Positions 44,976 to 53,752 of a stretch of DNA of 64,000 nucleotides are shown in pieces. The position numbers and the translations under genes were made by a program. Position 1 is the first letter of the stretch, and each line of letters opens with the position of its first letter. Where the stretch lies: assembly GCF_030160115.1 (NCBI RefSeq), contig NZ_BSNS01000007.1:1-64000 (forward strand). The letters run 5' to 3'. This DNA is from Devosia nitrariae. GTDB taxonomy: Bacteria > Pseudomonadota > Alphaproteobacteria > Rhizobiales > Devosiaceae. Below the pieces are notes generated by a model. It was not told the DNA's origin, did not search any database, and saw only the letters and a program-made list of their open reading frames with translations.

Positions 44976-45863
44976 CTAGCGACGGAGTGCTTCGACAATG
45001 ACCGAGAAGGCTGGCGAGTTCTGGCGCCTGTTTGGGTAGTACAGGTAATAGCCGGAGAACATCGGCGACCAGTCATCGAGCACCTGGATGAGGCGCCCGG
45101 CATCAATGTGATCCCGCACGATGCTCTCAGGCAGATAGGCGATCCCGTACCCGGATAAGGCTGCATCCACCTCTGCATAGGAGGAGTTGAAGATGAGCTG
45201 TCCCTCGACACGAACCCGCAGGTCACGGCCGTCCTTTTCGAACTCCCAGACATAAAGCCCACCTGATCGCAGGTGACGCTGGTTGATGCAGATGTGCTCG
45301 ACCAACTCCTGAGGGTGCTGCGGGACGGAATGGCTGGCGAAATACTCGGGCGAGGCAACGGCAACGAGGCGCCAGTCGGGACCAATCGGCACCGCGATCA
45401 TGTCCTTGTCGAGGCTCTCACCAAGACGAACGCCGGCGTCGAAACGATCCTCGACGATGTTCCGAAACCCGTTGTCGGAGAAGAGTTCAACCCTGATGTC
45501 CGGGTAGTTGCGCAGGACCGGCTTGAGCTTCGGCCAGACGAGGCTTTCAAGCGCATGGTCGGACAACGAAATCCGGATGGTCCCCGAAGGCTTGTCCCGA
45601 ATGGCCATCAGGGCATCGATATCGGCCTCGAGTTCGCGGATATGCGGGGCCAGCGACCGCAGGAGCCGCTCGCCGGCTTCCGTGGGCGCCACGCTCCGGG
45701 TCGTGCGCGTGAGGAGTCTGAGGCCGAGGCGCATCTCCAGCTGCTTGATCGTGTGGCTGAGCGTGGATTGCGATGTGCCGAGCCGTGCCGCCGCTTTGGT
45801 GAAGCTGCGTTCCTCGGCCACGGCCAGAAACCAGAGCATGTCGTTCAGGTCTTCGCGCCGCAT
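44976..45863 (-). CDS. LysR-family transcriptional regulator
   Basis: This is a 295-residue LysR regulator. The HTH reads FTKAAARLGTSQSTLSHTIKQL (about 21-42). The effector half has GTIRISLSDHALESLVWPKL and a region WRLVAVASPEYFASH, typical of the group that controls adjacent efflux or oxidoreductase genes. The ATG at 45863 follows GGAGGTG. It is divergent from the MFS transporter gene (133-bp gap) and probably controls the operon 45997-49202. Confidence 0.93.
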   Translation of the reverse strand: MRREDLNDMLWFLAVAEERSFTKAAARLGTSQSTLSHTIKQLEMRLGLRLLTRTTRSVAPTEAGERLLRSLAPHIRELEADIDALMAIRDKPSGTIRISLSDHALESLVWPKLKPVLRNYPDIRVELFSDNGFRNIVEDRFDAGVRLGESLDKDMIAVPIGPDWRLVAVASPEYFASHSVPQHPQELVEHICINQRHLRSGGLYVWEFEKDGRDLRVRVEGQLIFNSSYAEVDAALSGYGIAYLPESIVRDHIDAGRLIQVLDDWSPMFSGYYLYYPNRRQNSPAFSVIVEALRR

Positions 45864-45996
45864 GGAGCACCTCCGAGGCGACTTATATCACACGCCGATA
45901 AGTCCATGCCGATTTCCCCTACTAATCCTCGCAGCTGACCTGGCCTAACTTGCTGGTCATGCAAGACCCCACCCGCAACAACACGAAGAACCAGCC

Positions 45997-47190
45997 ATGT
46001 CGGCCCTGACCGCATCGGGCGACGTCGAGAGATATCGCTCCGGCACGACGTGGGGCGCGGTGATCTGCATGTCGCTGCTGACCTTCGTGCTGATCGCCTC
46101 GGAATTCATGCCGGTGAGCTTGCTGACTCCCATTGCGCAGGAACTCGGCACCACCGAAGGTCAGGCCGGACAGGCGATCGCGATTTCGGGCCTCTTCGCC
46201 ATCGTCACTAGCCTTTTCGGCAATTCGCTGTTGTCGCACTTCGACCGCCGAACCGTGGTTCTCTCCTATAGCGGCCTCATCGTCATCTCCGGTCTGACCG
46301 TCGCGCTGGCGCCGAACTATGCCATCTTCATGGTCGGCCGTGCCCTGCTCGGCGTCGCAATCGGCGGCTTCTGGTCGCTCTCCACCGCCATTCTCGCCCG
46401 CCTGACCACCAGCGCCGACCTGCCGAAGGCCCTGGCGATGCTGCAAGGCGGAACCGCCTTTGCCGCGGTGATCGCGGCGCCGCTCGGCAGCTATCTCGGC
46501 GGTCTGATCGGCTGGCGCGGTGCGTTCCTCATCGTGGTTCCGGCCGGCATTGTCGGCTTTGTGTGGCAGCTTGCCGTCTTGCCGAAAATGCCACCAGAGC
46601 GGCAGGTTTCGGTCGGGGCGATGATCGGGCTGTTTCGCCGACCGGTCGTGGCGCTCGGGATGGCGGCAACGACGCTCGCCTTCATGGGGCAGTTTGCGCT
46701 CACAACCTATCTCCGCCCGTTCCTCGAAGGCGTTACCGGTCTTGATGTCAACGTCTTGTCGCTTGCCTTGCTTGGACTGGGGCTCGGGGGCCTTGCCGGG
46801 ACTGCGGTTATCGGCTTCGTGGCGCGCACGCATCTCAACAGCGTGCTGATCGGCCTGCCGGTGGTTCTCGCCGTCCTGGCGGTTTCGCTGGTGCTGTTCG
46901 GGCATGTGGGCCCGGGTGTGGCGGCGCTGCTCATCCTCTGGGGCCTGTTCACCGCGCCCACTCCGGTCGCCTGGGGCACATGGATGACCCGAGTCATTCC
47001 CGGCGAGCTTGAGGCCGGCGGCGGGTTGCAGGTTGCACTTATACAGGGCGCCATCACTGCCGGCGCTTTCACCGGCGGCCTCCTCTTCGACACTGCCGGC
47101 TGGTCGAGCACCTTCCTCTTCGCGGCCGGACTCCTTGGCGTCGCCTCGCTTCTCGCCCTTCTGACGACGCGCCGGGAGCTGACGAATTGA
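45997..47190 (+). CDS. MFS efflux transporter (NepI/AraJ-like)
   Basis: This is a 397-residue 12-segment permease. The first segment reads AVICMSLLTFVLIASEFMPV and is followed by the drug-proton antiporter pattern ALAPNYAIFMVGRALLGVAI, GGFWSLSTAILARL and RAFLIVVPAG-like motif C (GWRGAFLIVVPAGIVG). It belongs to the DHA1 purine-riboside/sugar efflux type. The stop TGA overlaps a TTG start of the next gene. It probably exports a compound made or modified by the SDR and cupin proteins downstream. Confidence 0.9.
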   Translation: MSALTASGDVERYRSGTTWGAVICMSLLTFVLIASEFMPVSLLTPIAQELGTTEGQAGQAIAISGLFAIVTSLFGNSLLSHFDRRTVVLSYSGLIVISGLTVALAPNYAIFMVGRALLGVAIGGFWSLSTAILARLTTSADLPKALAMLQGGTAFAAVIAAPLGSYLGGLIGWRGAFLIVVPAGIVGFVWQLAVLPKMPPERQVSVGAMIGLFRRPVVALGMAATTLAFMGQFALTTYLRPFLEGVTGLDVNVLSLALLGLGLGGLAGTAVIGFVARTHLNSVLIGLPVVLAVLAVSLVLFGHVGPGVAALLILWGLFTAPTPVAWGTWMTRVIPGELEAGGGLQVALIQGAITAGAFTGGLLFDTAGWSSTFLFAAGLLGVASLLALLTTRRELTN

Positions 47191-47537
47191 AAATCAGGAT
47201 GACATTCAACGGACAGAGCATCACCGGGACGCTCCACGACAACCCGTCCTCGCGCGACTTCTACGCCATGCTTCCGCTCGACCTTGAGATCGAGGACTAC
47301 AGCACCAACGAAAAGATCGTGCATCTGCCGCGCAAGCTGACCACCGAGGGCAAAGGACCATTCGGCGATGAGCGGCCCGGTGACATCGCCTATTGGTCCC
47401 CGTGGGGCAACCTCGTCTTCTACTACGACGGGTACCGCTACGATCCCGGGCTGATCCGCCTCGGTCGATGCGACGGCAGCTTCGACATGCTGCGCAGACC
47501 CGGAAGATATCCCGTCCATCTTGAGCGCATAGAATAG
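47187..47537 (+). CDS. Cyclophilin-like-fold (DUF369) protein, cytosolic
   Basis: This is a 116-residue protein from the TTG at 47187 overlapping the MFS stop; an ATG at 47199 is an alternative. It has the cyclophilin_like2 pattern: an N-terminal strand pair RMTFNGQSITGTLHDNPSSR, then FYAMLPLDLEIEDYSTNEKI, and GDIAYWSPWGNLVFYYDGYR. No signal peptide is present. Members lack the peptidyl-prolyl isomerase residues, and their function is unknown. A secreted paralogue closes the same operon at 48750. Confidence 0.8.
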   Translation: MKIRMTFNGQSITGTLHDNPSSRDFYAMLPLDLEIEDYSTNEKIVHLPRKLTTEGKGPFGDERPGDIAYWSPWGNLVFYYDGYRYDPGLIRLGRCDGSFDMLRRPGRYPVHLERIE

Positions 47538-47546
47538 GAGAGAGCC

Positions 47547-47942
47547 ATGCACATCATTCGTGTAGGGTCGCGTCCTTCCGCCAAAGGCCCGGCTGACTGG
47601 TTCACCGGCGCGGTGCGGATCGACCCGCTTCTCAACTCCGAAGCTCCTGATCGCGTCCAGGGCGCCCATGTCACCTTTGAACCGGGCGCACGTACCGCCT
47701 GGCACACCCATCCGCTCGGGCAATCGCTGATCGTGACGTCAGGTCTCGGCCGCGTGCAGCGCGAAGGCGGACCGGTCGAGGAGGTGCGCCCAGGCGATGT
47801 CGTCTGGTTTGAGCCGGGCGAACGGCATTGGCATGGCGCCGCGCCAACGACCGCCATGACCCATATCGCGCTGCAGGAGGTCCAGGACGGCAAGGTCGTG
47901 AACTGGATGGAACACGTCACCGACGAGCAATACGGCGCCTGA
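47547..47942 (+). CDS. Cupin-domain protein
   Basis: This is a 131-residue single-cupin protein. Cupin motif 1 is [20 protein letters not shown] (two His and Glu/Gln metal ligands) and motif 2 is [20 protein letters not shown] (His). The early segment [20 protein letters not shown] is typical of the cupin proteins that accompany carboxymuconolactone-decarboxylase genes. It has a GGAGAGAG ribosome site nine bases from the cyclophilin-like stop. It probably acts with the SDR at 47969 on the same small molecule. Confidence 0.9.
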   Translation: MHIIRVGSRPSAKGPADWFTGAVRIDPLLNSEAPDRVQGAHVTFEPGARTAWHTHPLGQSLIVTSGLGRVQREGGPVEEVRPGDVVWFEPGERHWHGAAPTTAMTHIALQEVQDGKVVNWMEHVTDEQYGA

Positions 47943-47968
47943 ACGTACCCGATGAAAGAGAGATTCAA

Positions 47969-48712
47969 ATGATCAAGGACAAGGTTGTCATCGTCACCGG
48001 TGCTTCTTCCGGCATTGGCGAGGCCACCGCTCGACTGCTTGCCGGCAAGGGCGCCAAGGTGGTGCTCGGGGCCCGGCGCACCGACAAACTCGAGCAGATC
48101 GCCCGCGAGATCGAAGACGCTGGCGGCCAGGCGGCTTATGCCGAGCTCGACGTTACCAAGCAGGCCGACAACGATGCGATCGTCAAGCTGGCGCAGGACC
48201 GCTTCGGTGGCGTCGACGTGATTTTCCTCAATGCCGGGCTGATGCCCAATTCCATGCTTTCGGCGCTCAAGACAGACGAGTGGCACCAGATGGTGGACGT
48301 CAACGTCAAGGGTGTGCTCAACGGCGTGGCTGCCGTGCTCCCGACATTCACGGCCCAGAAGCGTGGCCAGGTGATCGCCAATTCTTCGGTTGCCGGGCTC
48401 AAAGCCTATCCGGGCGGTGCGGTCTATGGCGGTACCAAGTGGTTCGTGCGCGACTTCATGGAAGTGCTCCGCATGGAAGCAGGCATGGAAGGCACCAACA
48501 TCCGCACGGCGACGATCTATCCGGCAGCGATCAATACGGAACTGCTCAACACGATCAGCGACGAGGCCACGTCCGAGCGGATGCAGAGCCTTTACGCAAA
48601 GCACGGCATCTCTCCGGAGCGCATTGCAGATGTGGTGGCGTTCGCCATCGATGCGCCCGAGGACACGACCATCAACGAGTTCACGGTCGGCCCAACCGGC
48701 CAGCCCTGGTAG
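47969..48712 (+). CDS. Short-chain dehydrogenase/reductase
   Basis: This is a 247-residue SDR. Motifs: VVIVTGASSGIGEATARLLA (TGxxxGIG), DVIFLNAGLMPNSML (NAG), the catalytic Ser in VIANSSVAGLKAYPG and AVYGGTKWFVRDF (YxxxK). The ATG at 47969 follows AAAGAGAG; the longer open frame from 47828 is inside the cupin gene. It is part of the MFS/cupin operon and is likely an NADP-dependent alcohol/ketone reductase; substrate unknown. Confidence 0.93.
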   Translation: MIKDKVVIVTGASSGIGEATARLLAGKGAKVVLGARRTDKLEQIAREIEDAGGQAAYAELDVTKQADNDAIVKLAQDRFGGVDVIFLNAGLMPNSMLSALKTDEWHQMVDVNVKGVLNGVAAVLPTFTAQKRGQVIANSSVAGLKAYPGGAVYGGTKWFVRDFMEVLRMEAGMEGTNIRTATIYPAAINTELLNTISDEATSERMQSLYAKHGISPERIADVVAFAIDAPEDTTINEFTVGPTGQPW

Positions 48713-48749
48713 GCGCAGCCGTTTAAGCTGCAACATCAGGAATGCCGAA

Positions 48750-49202
48750 ATGAGAAATCATCGTCTGATCACGCTCGTCCTTGCCGGGTTGCTGACCTCG
48801 TTCAGCGCTTTTGCCGCCTTCGCGCAAACCGGTGACCAGGTCGTAGGGACTGTGGTCCGTTTCACTTCAGCCTCGACGTCGGTCGACGTGACCATCGGTG
48901 AGGACAACCCTACGGTCCGGGACCTTCTCTCGCGGCTGCCGCTCACCATGATCCTGGAGGAATACGCTGGACGCGAGAAGATCGGCTACTTCGATCCAGA
49001 ACTCGATGTTCAGGGCTCCCCGGGCTCCGATCCCAAGGACGGAGACCTCATCTACTTCGTTCCATGGGGGAATATCGGCTTCTATTACAACGCCTCCGGC
49101 ATCGGCTATTCCGACCTGACCATCCATCTCGGAACGTACGATGCAGATCTCGACCAGCTGGAGCAGCTCGAGGGCGAAGTCACGGTCGAAGTCGTTCAGT
49201 AG
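48750..49202 (+). CDS. Exported cyclophilin-like-fold (DUF369) protein
   Basis: This is a 150-residue protein with a signal peptide (MRNHRLITLVLAGLLTSFSA, cleaved after FAQ). The mature part (TVRDLLSRLPLTMILEEYAG, then GDLIYFVPWGNIGFYYNASG) matches the cytosolic protein at 47187 in the same fold and order. It is the last gene of the LysR-controlled operon. Function unknown. The gap 49203-49365 after it holds no gene. Confidence 0.8.
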   Translation: MRNHRLITLVLAGLLTSFSAFAAFAQTGDQVVGTVVRFTSASTSVDVTIGEDNPTVRDLLSRLPLTMILEEYAGREKIGYFDPELDVQGSPGSDPKDGDLIYFVPWGNIGFYYNASGIGYSDLTIHLGTYDADLDQLEQLEGEVTVEVVQ

Positions 49203-49365
49203 CCGAGAATCGCGGCGCGAATGACGATCAGGATGGTGACGGCCGATCAGGCTACCGAACCCCGGTCCAGCCGCACTGACCCCAGCCGCATCTCAGTCCG
49301 CTTTGGCGAGAGTGGCGTCATGGGCAGGCACTAACACCGCTGGTTGGCATCGGCCGACGTATGGT

Positions 49366-51045
49366 TTAGGTGCGCTGAACCGCTCGCCGCTCAGACAGTA
49401 TCACTTGCGCGGCAGACGTGACTTCAATTCTGTTCGGGGTGATATTCGTATAGCTACGCCTTGTGCCGCAAATGGCACCGTTGTCGCCGAAAACCTCGAG
49501 GATCCCCCGGTCGTAGATGACGCGCAGGTCTGTGGCTGACGCGAACGCCGCTTGGTAGCAGATCTGTCCATCATCCTGTGGCAGTTGGACCGAAAGACAG
49601 CCGTCCGACACTGAAATTTCGAAGGAGAGCGCGCGTCCCTGCGTGGCGACGATCCTGGTGCCTTCGAGAGGCCCGACCAGACAGAGGTCGGATGGCGCGT
49701 CTCTCAAGACAAAACTTCCGTCCTGCCCGCGGGCCAGGGGATAGGCGGGCCAGGTATCATCAAGTTCGGCAACGGGCCGCATCAGGAGCCGCCCTGACTT
49801 GCCGAGGCTGAGCTCACGCGGCAGCGACATTTCACCGGAATAAGGCGAGCCGGCAGGCTTGCGGTATTCCCAGTTGAAGAGCCAGGCAAAGGCGATCTGG
49901 CGCCCCTCCGCTTCGAAACTCTGCATGGCGTAGTAGTCCGTTCCAAAGTCGAGGATTTGCAGCTCGTCTGTATCCGGCACGAACCTATCGTCCTTGAAGT
50001 CGCCGACCAGGGCGAACAGCAGGTTATGGCGACCGGTCGTGGGCTCGGTATAGCCGACAAATCCCATGACCATGACCCACTTGCCACCCAGTGGGAAGAA
50101 ATCGGGGCATTCAACGGCGCGGGCGCCGTGTTCGCGGTAGTGCGCCGGCGCCCGATAAATTGGGCCGAGATAGGTCCAATCCATGAGATCGTCCGAACCA
50201 TGAAGCAGCACTGCGGGATCCCCGTGCAGCGCTGCCCCCAGCACCATGCGGTAGGCCCCAGCGGTCTCATCCCACCAGACCTTAGGATCACGGAAATCGT
50301 GCTCGATGCCATCCTGGGTGGGGCGCCTTTCGAGCACCGTTTCCGCGCTGGCGGCATGAAGCAAGCCCGGTTCCGGACGGGCCAGCTTCTGGATTTCCTG
50401 ATAGCCCCTGTAGAGATCATAGGCCGGCAAACGCTCGGTGTAGAAATACATCCGGCTGCCGTCCCGGTCCTCGAAGGCATTGCCCGAAAAGGCACCACCG
50501 GTGGCCCCAAGGCGCCAGCAATTCTGCTCGGGGTGCAGGAAAACAGGCAGATGGGTCCAGTTGAACAGGTCCCTGCTGATCGCATGTCCCCAATGCATTG
50601 GGCCCCACTCCGTGCTGGCCGGGTGGAATTGGTAGAACAGGTGCCAGGTGTCGCCGATCTTGCTGAGTCCGTTCGGGTCGTTCATCCACTGGCGGATCGG
50701 CGAAAAGTGCATTGCCGGCCGTGCAGGGTCGGACCCCATCCAGGTGTCGATTTCCGGCCCTGTACGCAGCGTAAGCCCGTCAGCGTCAAACTCCCAGACC
50801 GTAATGCCTGTCTCGGCAACAGTGGCGGGATCGTAGCCATATGCCCAAAGGATGGCTTCGGACCTGTCCCATTCAATGCTGGCGATGCAGGCTTCGCGGT
50901 GGTGGTAGCTGAAGAAGTCCGGATAGTCCGGAAACGCTGGCACCCGCCAGAGCAAGGCCTCACCGTGGGTGATGCGGACGAACCCCGGCCCTTGCGCCCA
51001 GAATTCGAGCTGGTAGCCGGCGGAAAGGTTGACGCACGATTTCAA
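49366..51045 (-). CDS. GH32 beta-fructofuranosidase (levanase/sucrase/inulinase type)
   Basis: This is a 559-residue glycoside hydrolase family 32 enzyme. The three acidic motifs are in order: RQWMNDPNGLSKI (nucleophile Asp123), HDFRDPKVWWDE (RDP, 252-254) and RAVECPDFFPLGG (acid/base Glu312). Further features are HLFYQFHPASTEWGPMHWGH and the C-terminal beta-sandwich with DRGILEVFGDNGAICGTR. About 110 N-terminal residues precede the propeller. No signal peptide is seen, so action is cytoplasmic. The start is a TTG at 51045. It lies 54 bases after the inulin-fructotransferase-type gene and would cut the released fructooligosaccharide to fructose. Confidence 0.93.
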   Translation of the reverse strand: MKSCVNLSAGYQLEFWAQGPGFVRITHGEALLWRVPAFPDYPDFFSYHHREACIASIEWDRSEAILWAYGYDPATVAETGITVWEFDADGLTLRTGPEIDTWMGSDPARPAMHFSPIRQWMNDPNGLSKIGDTWHLFYQFHPASTEWGPMHWGHAISRDLFNWTHLPVFLHPEQNCWRLGATGGAFSGNAFEDRDGSRMYFYTERLPAYDLYRGYQEIQKLARPEPGLLHAASAETVLERRPTQDGIEHDFRDPKVWWDETAGAYRMVLGAALHGDPAVLLHGSDDLMDWTYLGPIYRAPAHYREHGARAVECPDFFPLGGKWVMVMGFVGYTEPTTGRHNLLFALVGDFKDDRFVPDTDELQILDFGTDYYAMQSFEAEGRQIAFAWLFNWEYRKPAGSPYSGEMSLPRELSLGKSGRLLMRPVAELDDTWPAYPLARGQDGSFVLRDAPSDLCLVGPLEGTRIVATQGRALSFEISVSDGCLSVQLPQDDGQICYQAAFASATDLRVIYDRGILEVFGDNGAICGTRRSYTNITPNRIEVTSAAQVILSERRAVQRT

Positions 51046-51099
51046 TTTCAGCCCTTCGCGCCGCTGTCAGTCGGGGCCTGTGGCGCAAACCGCATATGC

Positions 51100-52482
51100 T
51101 CAAGTGGGCTCAAGCTGAGCACTCCCCAGTTGTTGCCCAGGCATCGGTGTGCCTCGAAAGGCATTCACCGCTCGATCGATCACGACCTGCGCATCACTGC
51201 CGGAATCCAGGATCGTGTTCTGGATGGACCCTGGCTCGACTTTGACCGCGATGACATCGAGGGTCGTCAGGTTTCTCGTGGACAGGATCGCTTCGACCTG
51301 CGTCGAGAAACAGGCGCTGTTCGGCGCATCGTTGGTCTGCGACGCCTCCGTTGTTGCGACGATATGATTGTTCGCGACATAGTTTCCCCGGCCAGAGACG
51401 ATCCGAATGATTACGGGCTTTTCATAAGAGGGCTCCAGGAACTGAGTGTCGATCGACTCCGAGATGTGGTTGGCGATCACCGAGTTGTTGTCGCCATTGA
51501 GATGCAACAGGCCGAATTGGTCATCCAGGCCGTTGTCGTATTTCGTCATCGGAGCCCATGGCTCGCGATCGCGCAGAAAATGATTTGAAGAAATCAGGTT
51601 CTCCGAACAGTGTTCGGAGAAGACGAGCATTCCCGGATAAAAAGAGTGAAATCTATTTCCGGTTATGGACGACCTGACCACGCCAGAAAATTCTATGCTG
51701 CTGCGCCCCCGGGGGAAGACGTTATTTCCGGAGACCAGAAGCCCACCGAAGTTTTCGGCATAGATGGAATGGCCGTCATAACCCGCTCCAACCAAGTTGT
51801 TTGAAACCCGCGAGGCCTGTCCCATGCCTCTCAATTCGATGCAGTTTCCGCATTCCGCGACGAAGTTGTCGTCCACCGTCAGCGCGTCCGAATGGTACGC
51901 GACAATACCGTGTTCGAGATAGATCAGGCCCATGCCCTTTATCCGGAATGAGTCATTGGCGCTGGCGAGATGGATCCCCGTCTTGCCGTTCCGGTACGAA
52001 TTCTCCGCATCGCCATTCGATGCGGCGTCTGTGAAATGCAAGCCGTCAATGCAGAAGTCTGCGAACTCGACCGAGCTGATGCGGGGATTTCCTGCGCGCT
52101 CAACGAGAAACGCAGCCTTGGAGGCATCGTCCTCGGCGCCGCTGGGCGCCAAATCCACAAGCACGCGGCTGCCGCCCGGCCAGACCTCGTGCCACTGCTC
52201 CAACTCCTGCGCCGGGGTGTTGAAGCGGATGCTCGAGGACGTGAAGCCGTGCCCGGAACCGACAATCTTAAGGTAGCTGATGTCGATGAGGACCTGAGTG
52301 ACGAGGCGGAAATCACCCGGAGGAATATAGATCACCGCACCTGGCTTGCCGCCATCGTTCACATCGCGGCTCGCCTGCCTGATCTTGACGTCCGCGATGA
52401 TGCTGTTGATGACCGCGCCGATGTCCTCGTGCGGATTGCCGACCGGCCATTTGGTGACGTCGTAGGCATTTGCACTGGTCAT
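51100..52482 (-). CDS. GH91-family inulin fructotransferase / difructose anhydride hydrolase-like enzyme
   Basis: This 460-residue right-handed beta-helix protein matches inulin fructotransferases closely in my recall: an N-terminal AYDVTKWPVGNPHEDIGAVI, then PGAVIYIPPGDFRLVTQVLI, the segment IVGSGHGF, and the helix repeat HSDALTVDDNFVAECGNC. Asp199 and Glu210 there have the 11-residue spacing of the catalytic Asp/Glu pair of IFTase and DFA-IIIase. No signal peptide is present, unlike secreted IFTases, so a cytoplasmic difructose-anhydride hydrolase is more likely. Its place between the ABC importer and the GH32 enzyme supports this. Exact reaction (EC 4.2.2.18, 4.2.2.17 or a hydrolase) not proven. 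Confidence 0.82.
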   Translation of the reverse strand: MTSANAYDVTKWPVGNPHEDIGAVINSIIADVKIRQASRDVNDGGKPGAVIYIPPGDFRLVTQVLIDISYLKIVGSGHGFTSSSIRFNTPAQELEQWHEVWPGGSRVLVDLAPSGAEDDASKAAFLVERAGNPRISSVEFADFCIDGLHFTDAASNGDAENSYRNGKTGIHLASANDSFRIKGMGLIYLEHGIVAYHSDALTVDDNFVAECGNCIELRGMGQASRVSNNLVGAGYDGHSIYAENFGGLLVSGNNVFPRGRSSIEFSGVVRSSITGNRFHSFYPGMLVFSEHCSENLISSNHFLRDREPWAPMTKYDNGLDDQFGLLHLNGDNNSVIANHISESIDTQFLEPSYEKPVIIRIVSGRGNYVANNHIVATTEASQTNDAPNSACFSTQVEAILSTRNLTTLDVIAVKVEPGSIQNTILDSGSDAQVVIDRAVNAFRGTPMPGQQLGSAQLEPT

Positions 52483-52599
52483 TCCAGATTTATCCTCGGA
52501 TATGTGTGTCTGGCGCGCGGATCCATTGATGGGGCTGTCCGGCTCGCTTCCAGGGCCTGGCGGCGGGTTGCGGCTTCTGGCATTTGGCTGCTCACCTCA

Positions 52600-53748
52600 T
52601 CACCAGATGCTGTTGCGGGTGTTCGGGTCGAAGAAGTGGAGGTTCTCGGCGCTGACGGCCAGCCGCGCCCGGTCACCCGCACGCAGTTGGGTGCGGGGTG
52701 AGAACCGGCCGACCGCCGTCCTCTGTGCTCCGCCTTCGACGACCGCATCGGGGTCTTCCGCGTCCACCCAGGGCGCGTCTACCGCGAGGTGCACCATGGT
52801 TTCGGCGCCCAGCGCTTCCACCAGTGTCACCGGCGCCGCAATTTCGGCATATCCACGTTTGTCGGTGACGTCCGCATCGTCGATGTCTTCCGGGCGTATG
52901 CCGACGATCAGCTTTCGCCCGGAATAGGCCCGCAGGCTTGGTCGCGATGCGAAAATGGCGTCCGGAAGGGTGATGACCTGGCTTCCGAGCCGCAGATCGA
53001 CACCGTCGAGGCTGGCTTCGTAGAGGTTCATGGACGGAGAGCCGATAAAGGCCGCGACAAAGACGTTGGCGGGACGAGTATAGAGGTTCTGGGGAGTGTC
53101 GATCTGTTGCAGGCGCCCGGCTTTGAGCACGGTCACCCTGTCGCCCATCGTCATTGCCTCGACTTGATCGTGCGTGACGTAGATGGTCGTGACGCCCAGC
53201 GAACGCTGCAACTTGACGATCTCGGCGCGCATCTGGACACGCAGTTTCGCGTCGAGATTTGAAAGGGGTTCATCCATCAGGAAGGCCTGAGGCCTGCGCA
53301 CGATTGCACGACCCATGGCAACCCGCTGCCGTTGCCCGCCGGAGAGCTTGGCGGGCTTGCGGTCGAGGTGCCTGGTGAGTTCGAGAATACGCGCCGCCTC
53401 GTTCACGCGCTCGTTGATTTCGTCTTTCGGTACGCCCGCCATACGAAGCGGAAACGCGATGTTTTCGCGCACGGTCTTGTGCGGATAGAGCGCATAGGAC
53501 TGGAACACCATGGCGATATCCCGGTCTTTCGGGTCGACGTTGTTGACGACCTTGTCGCCAATCTTGAGCTCGCCCGAACTGATGGTTTCCAGGCCGGCCA
53601 CCATCCGAAGAGCCGTCGACTTTCCGCAGCCGGACGGTCCGACAAAGACCATGAACTCCCCATCCTCGATTTCGAAACTCAGATCGTGGATGGCGGGATA
53701 ACGGTCGCCATAGACCTTGTTGATCCTGTCGAGTTGTATACTTGCCAT
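52600..53748 (-). CDS. Carbohydrate ABC transporter ATP-binding protein (UgpC/MsmK family)
   Basis: This is a 382-residue ATPase. Walker A is VGPSGCGKSTALRMVAGLE, the Q-loop VFQSYALYPHKTV, the signature LSGGQRQRVAMGRAIVRRPQ, Walker B FLMDEPLSNLDAKLR and the switch His in YVTHDQVEAMTMGDRV. The C-terminal TOBE region holds NVFVAAFIGSPSMNLYEASL and VGIRPEDIDDADV, typical of the MalK/UgpC group. It serves the MalF/MalG permeases upstream (4-base gap) and energises sugar uptake. It lies 117 bases before the beta-helix enzyme gene. Confidence 0.95.
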   Translation of the reverse strand: MASIQLDRINKVYGDRYPAIHDLSFEIEDGEFMVFVGPSGCGKSTALRMVAGLETISSGELKIGDKVVNNVDPKDRDIAMVFQSYALYPHKTVRENIAFPLRMAGVPKDEINERVNEAARILELTRHLDRKPAKLSGGQRQRVAMGRAIVRRPQAFLMDEPLSNLDAKLRVQMRAEIVKLQRSLGVTTIYVTHDQVEAMTMGDRVTVLKAGRLQQIDTPQNLYTRPANVFVAAFIGSPSMNLYEASLDGVDLRLGSQVITLPDAIFASRPSLRAYSGRKLIVGIRPEDIDDADVTDKRGYAEIAAPVTLVEALGAETMVHLAVDAPWVDAEDPDAVVEGGAQRTAVGRFSPRTQLRAGDRARLAVSAENLHFFDPNTRNSIW

Positions 53749-53752
53749 TGGA

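Noticed and set aside
44753..45385. Extension of the phosphotransferase frame upstream of 44752
   Set aside because: Low-complexity Ser/Arg-rich translation antisense to the LysR gene; the kinase fold begins after 44752.
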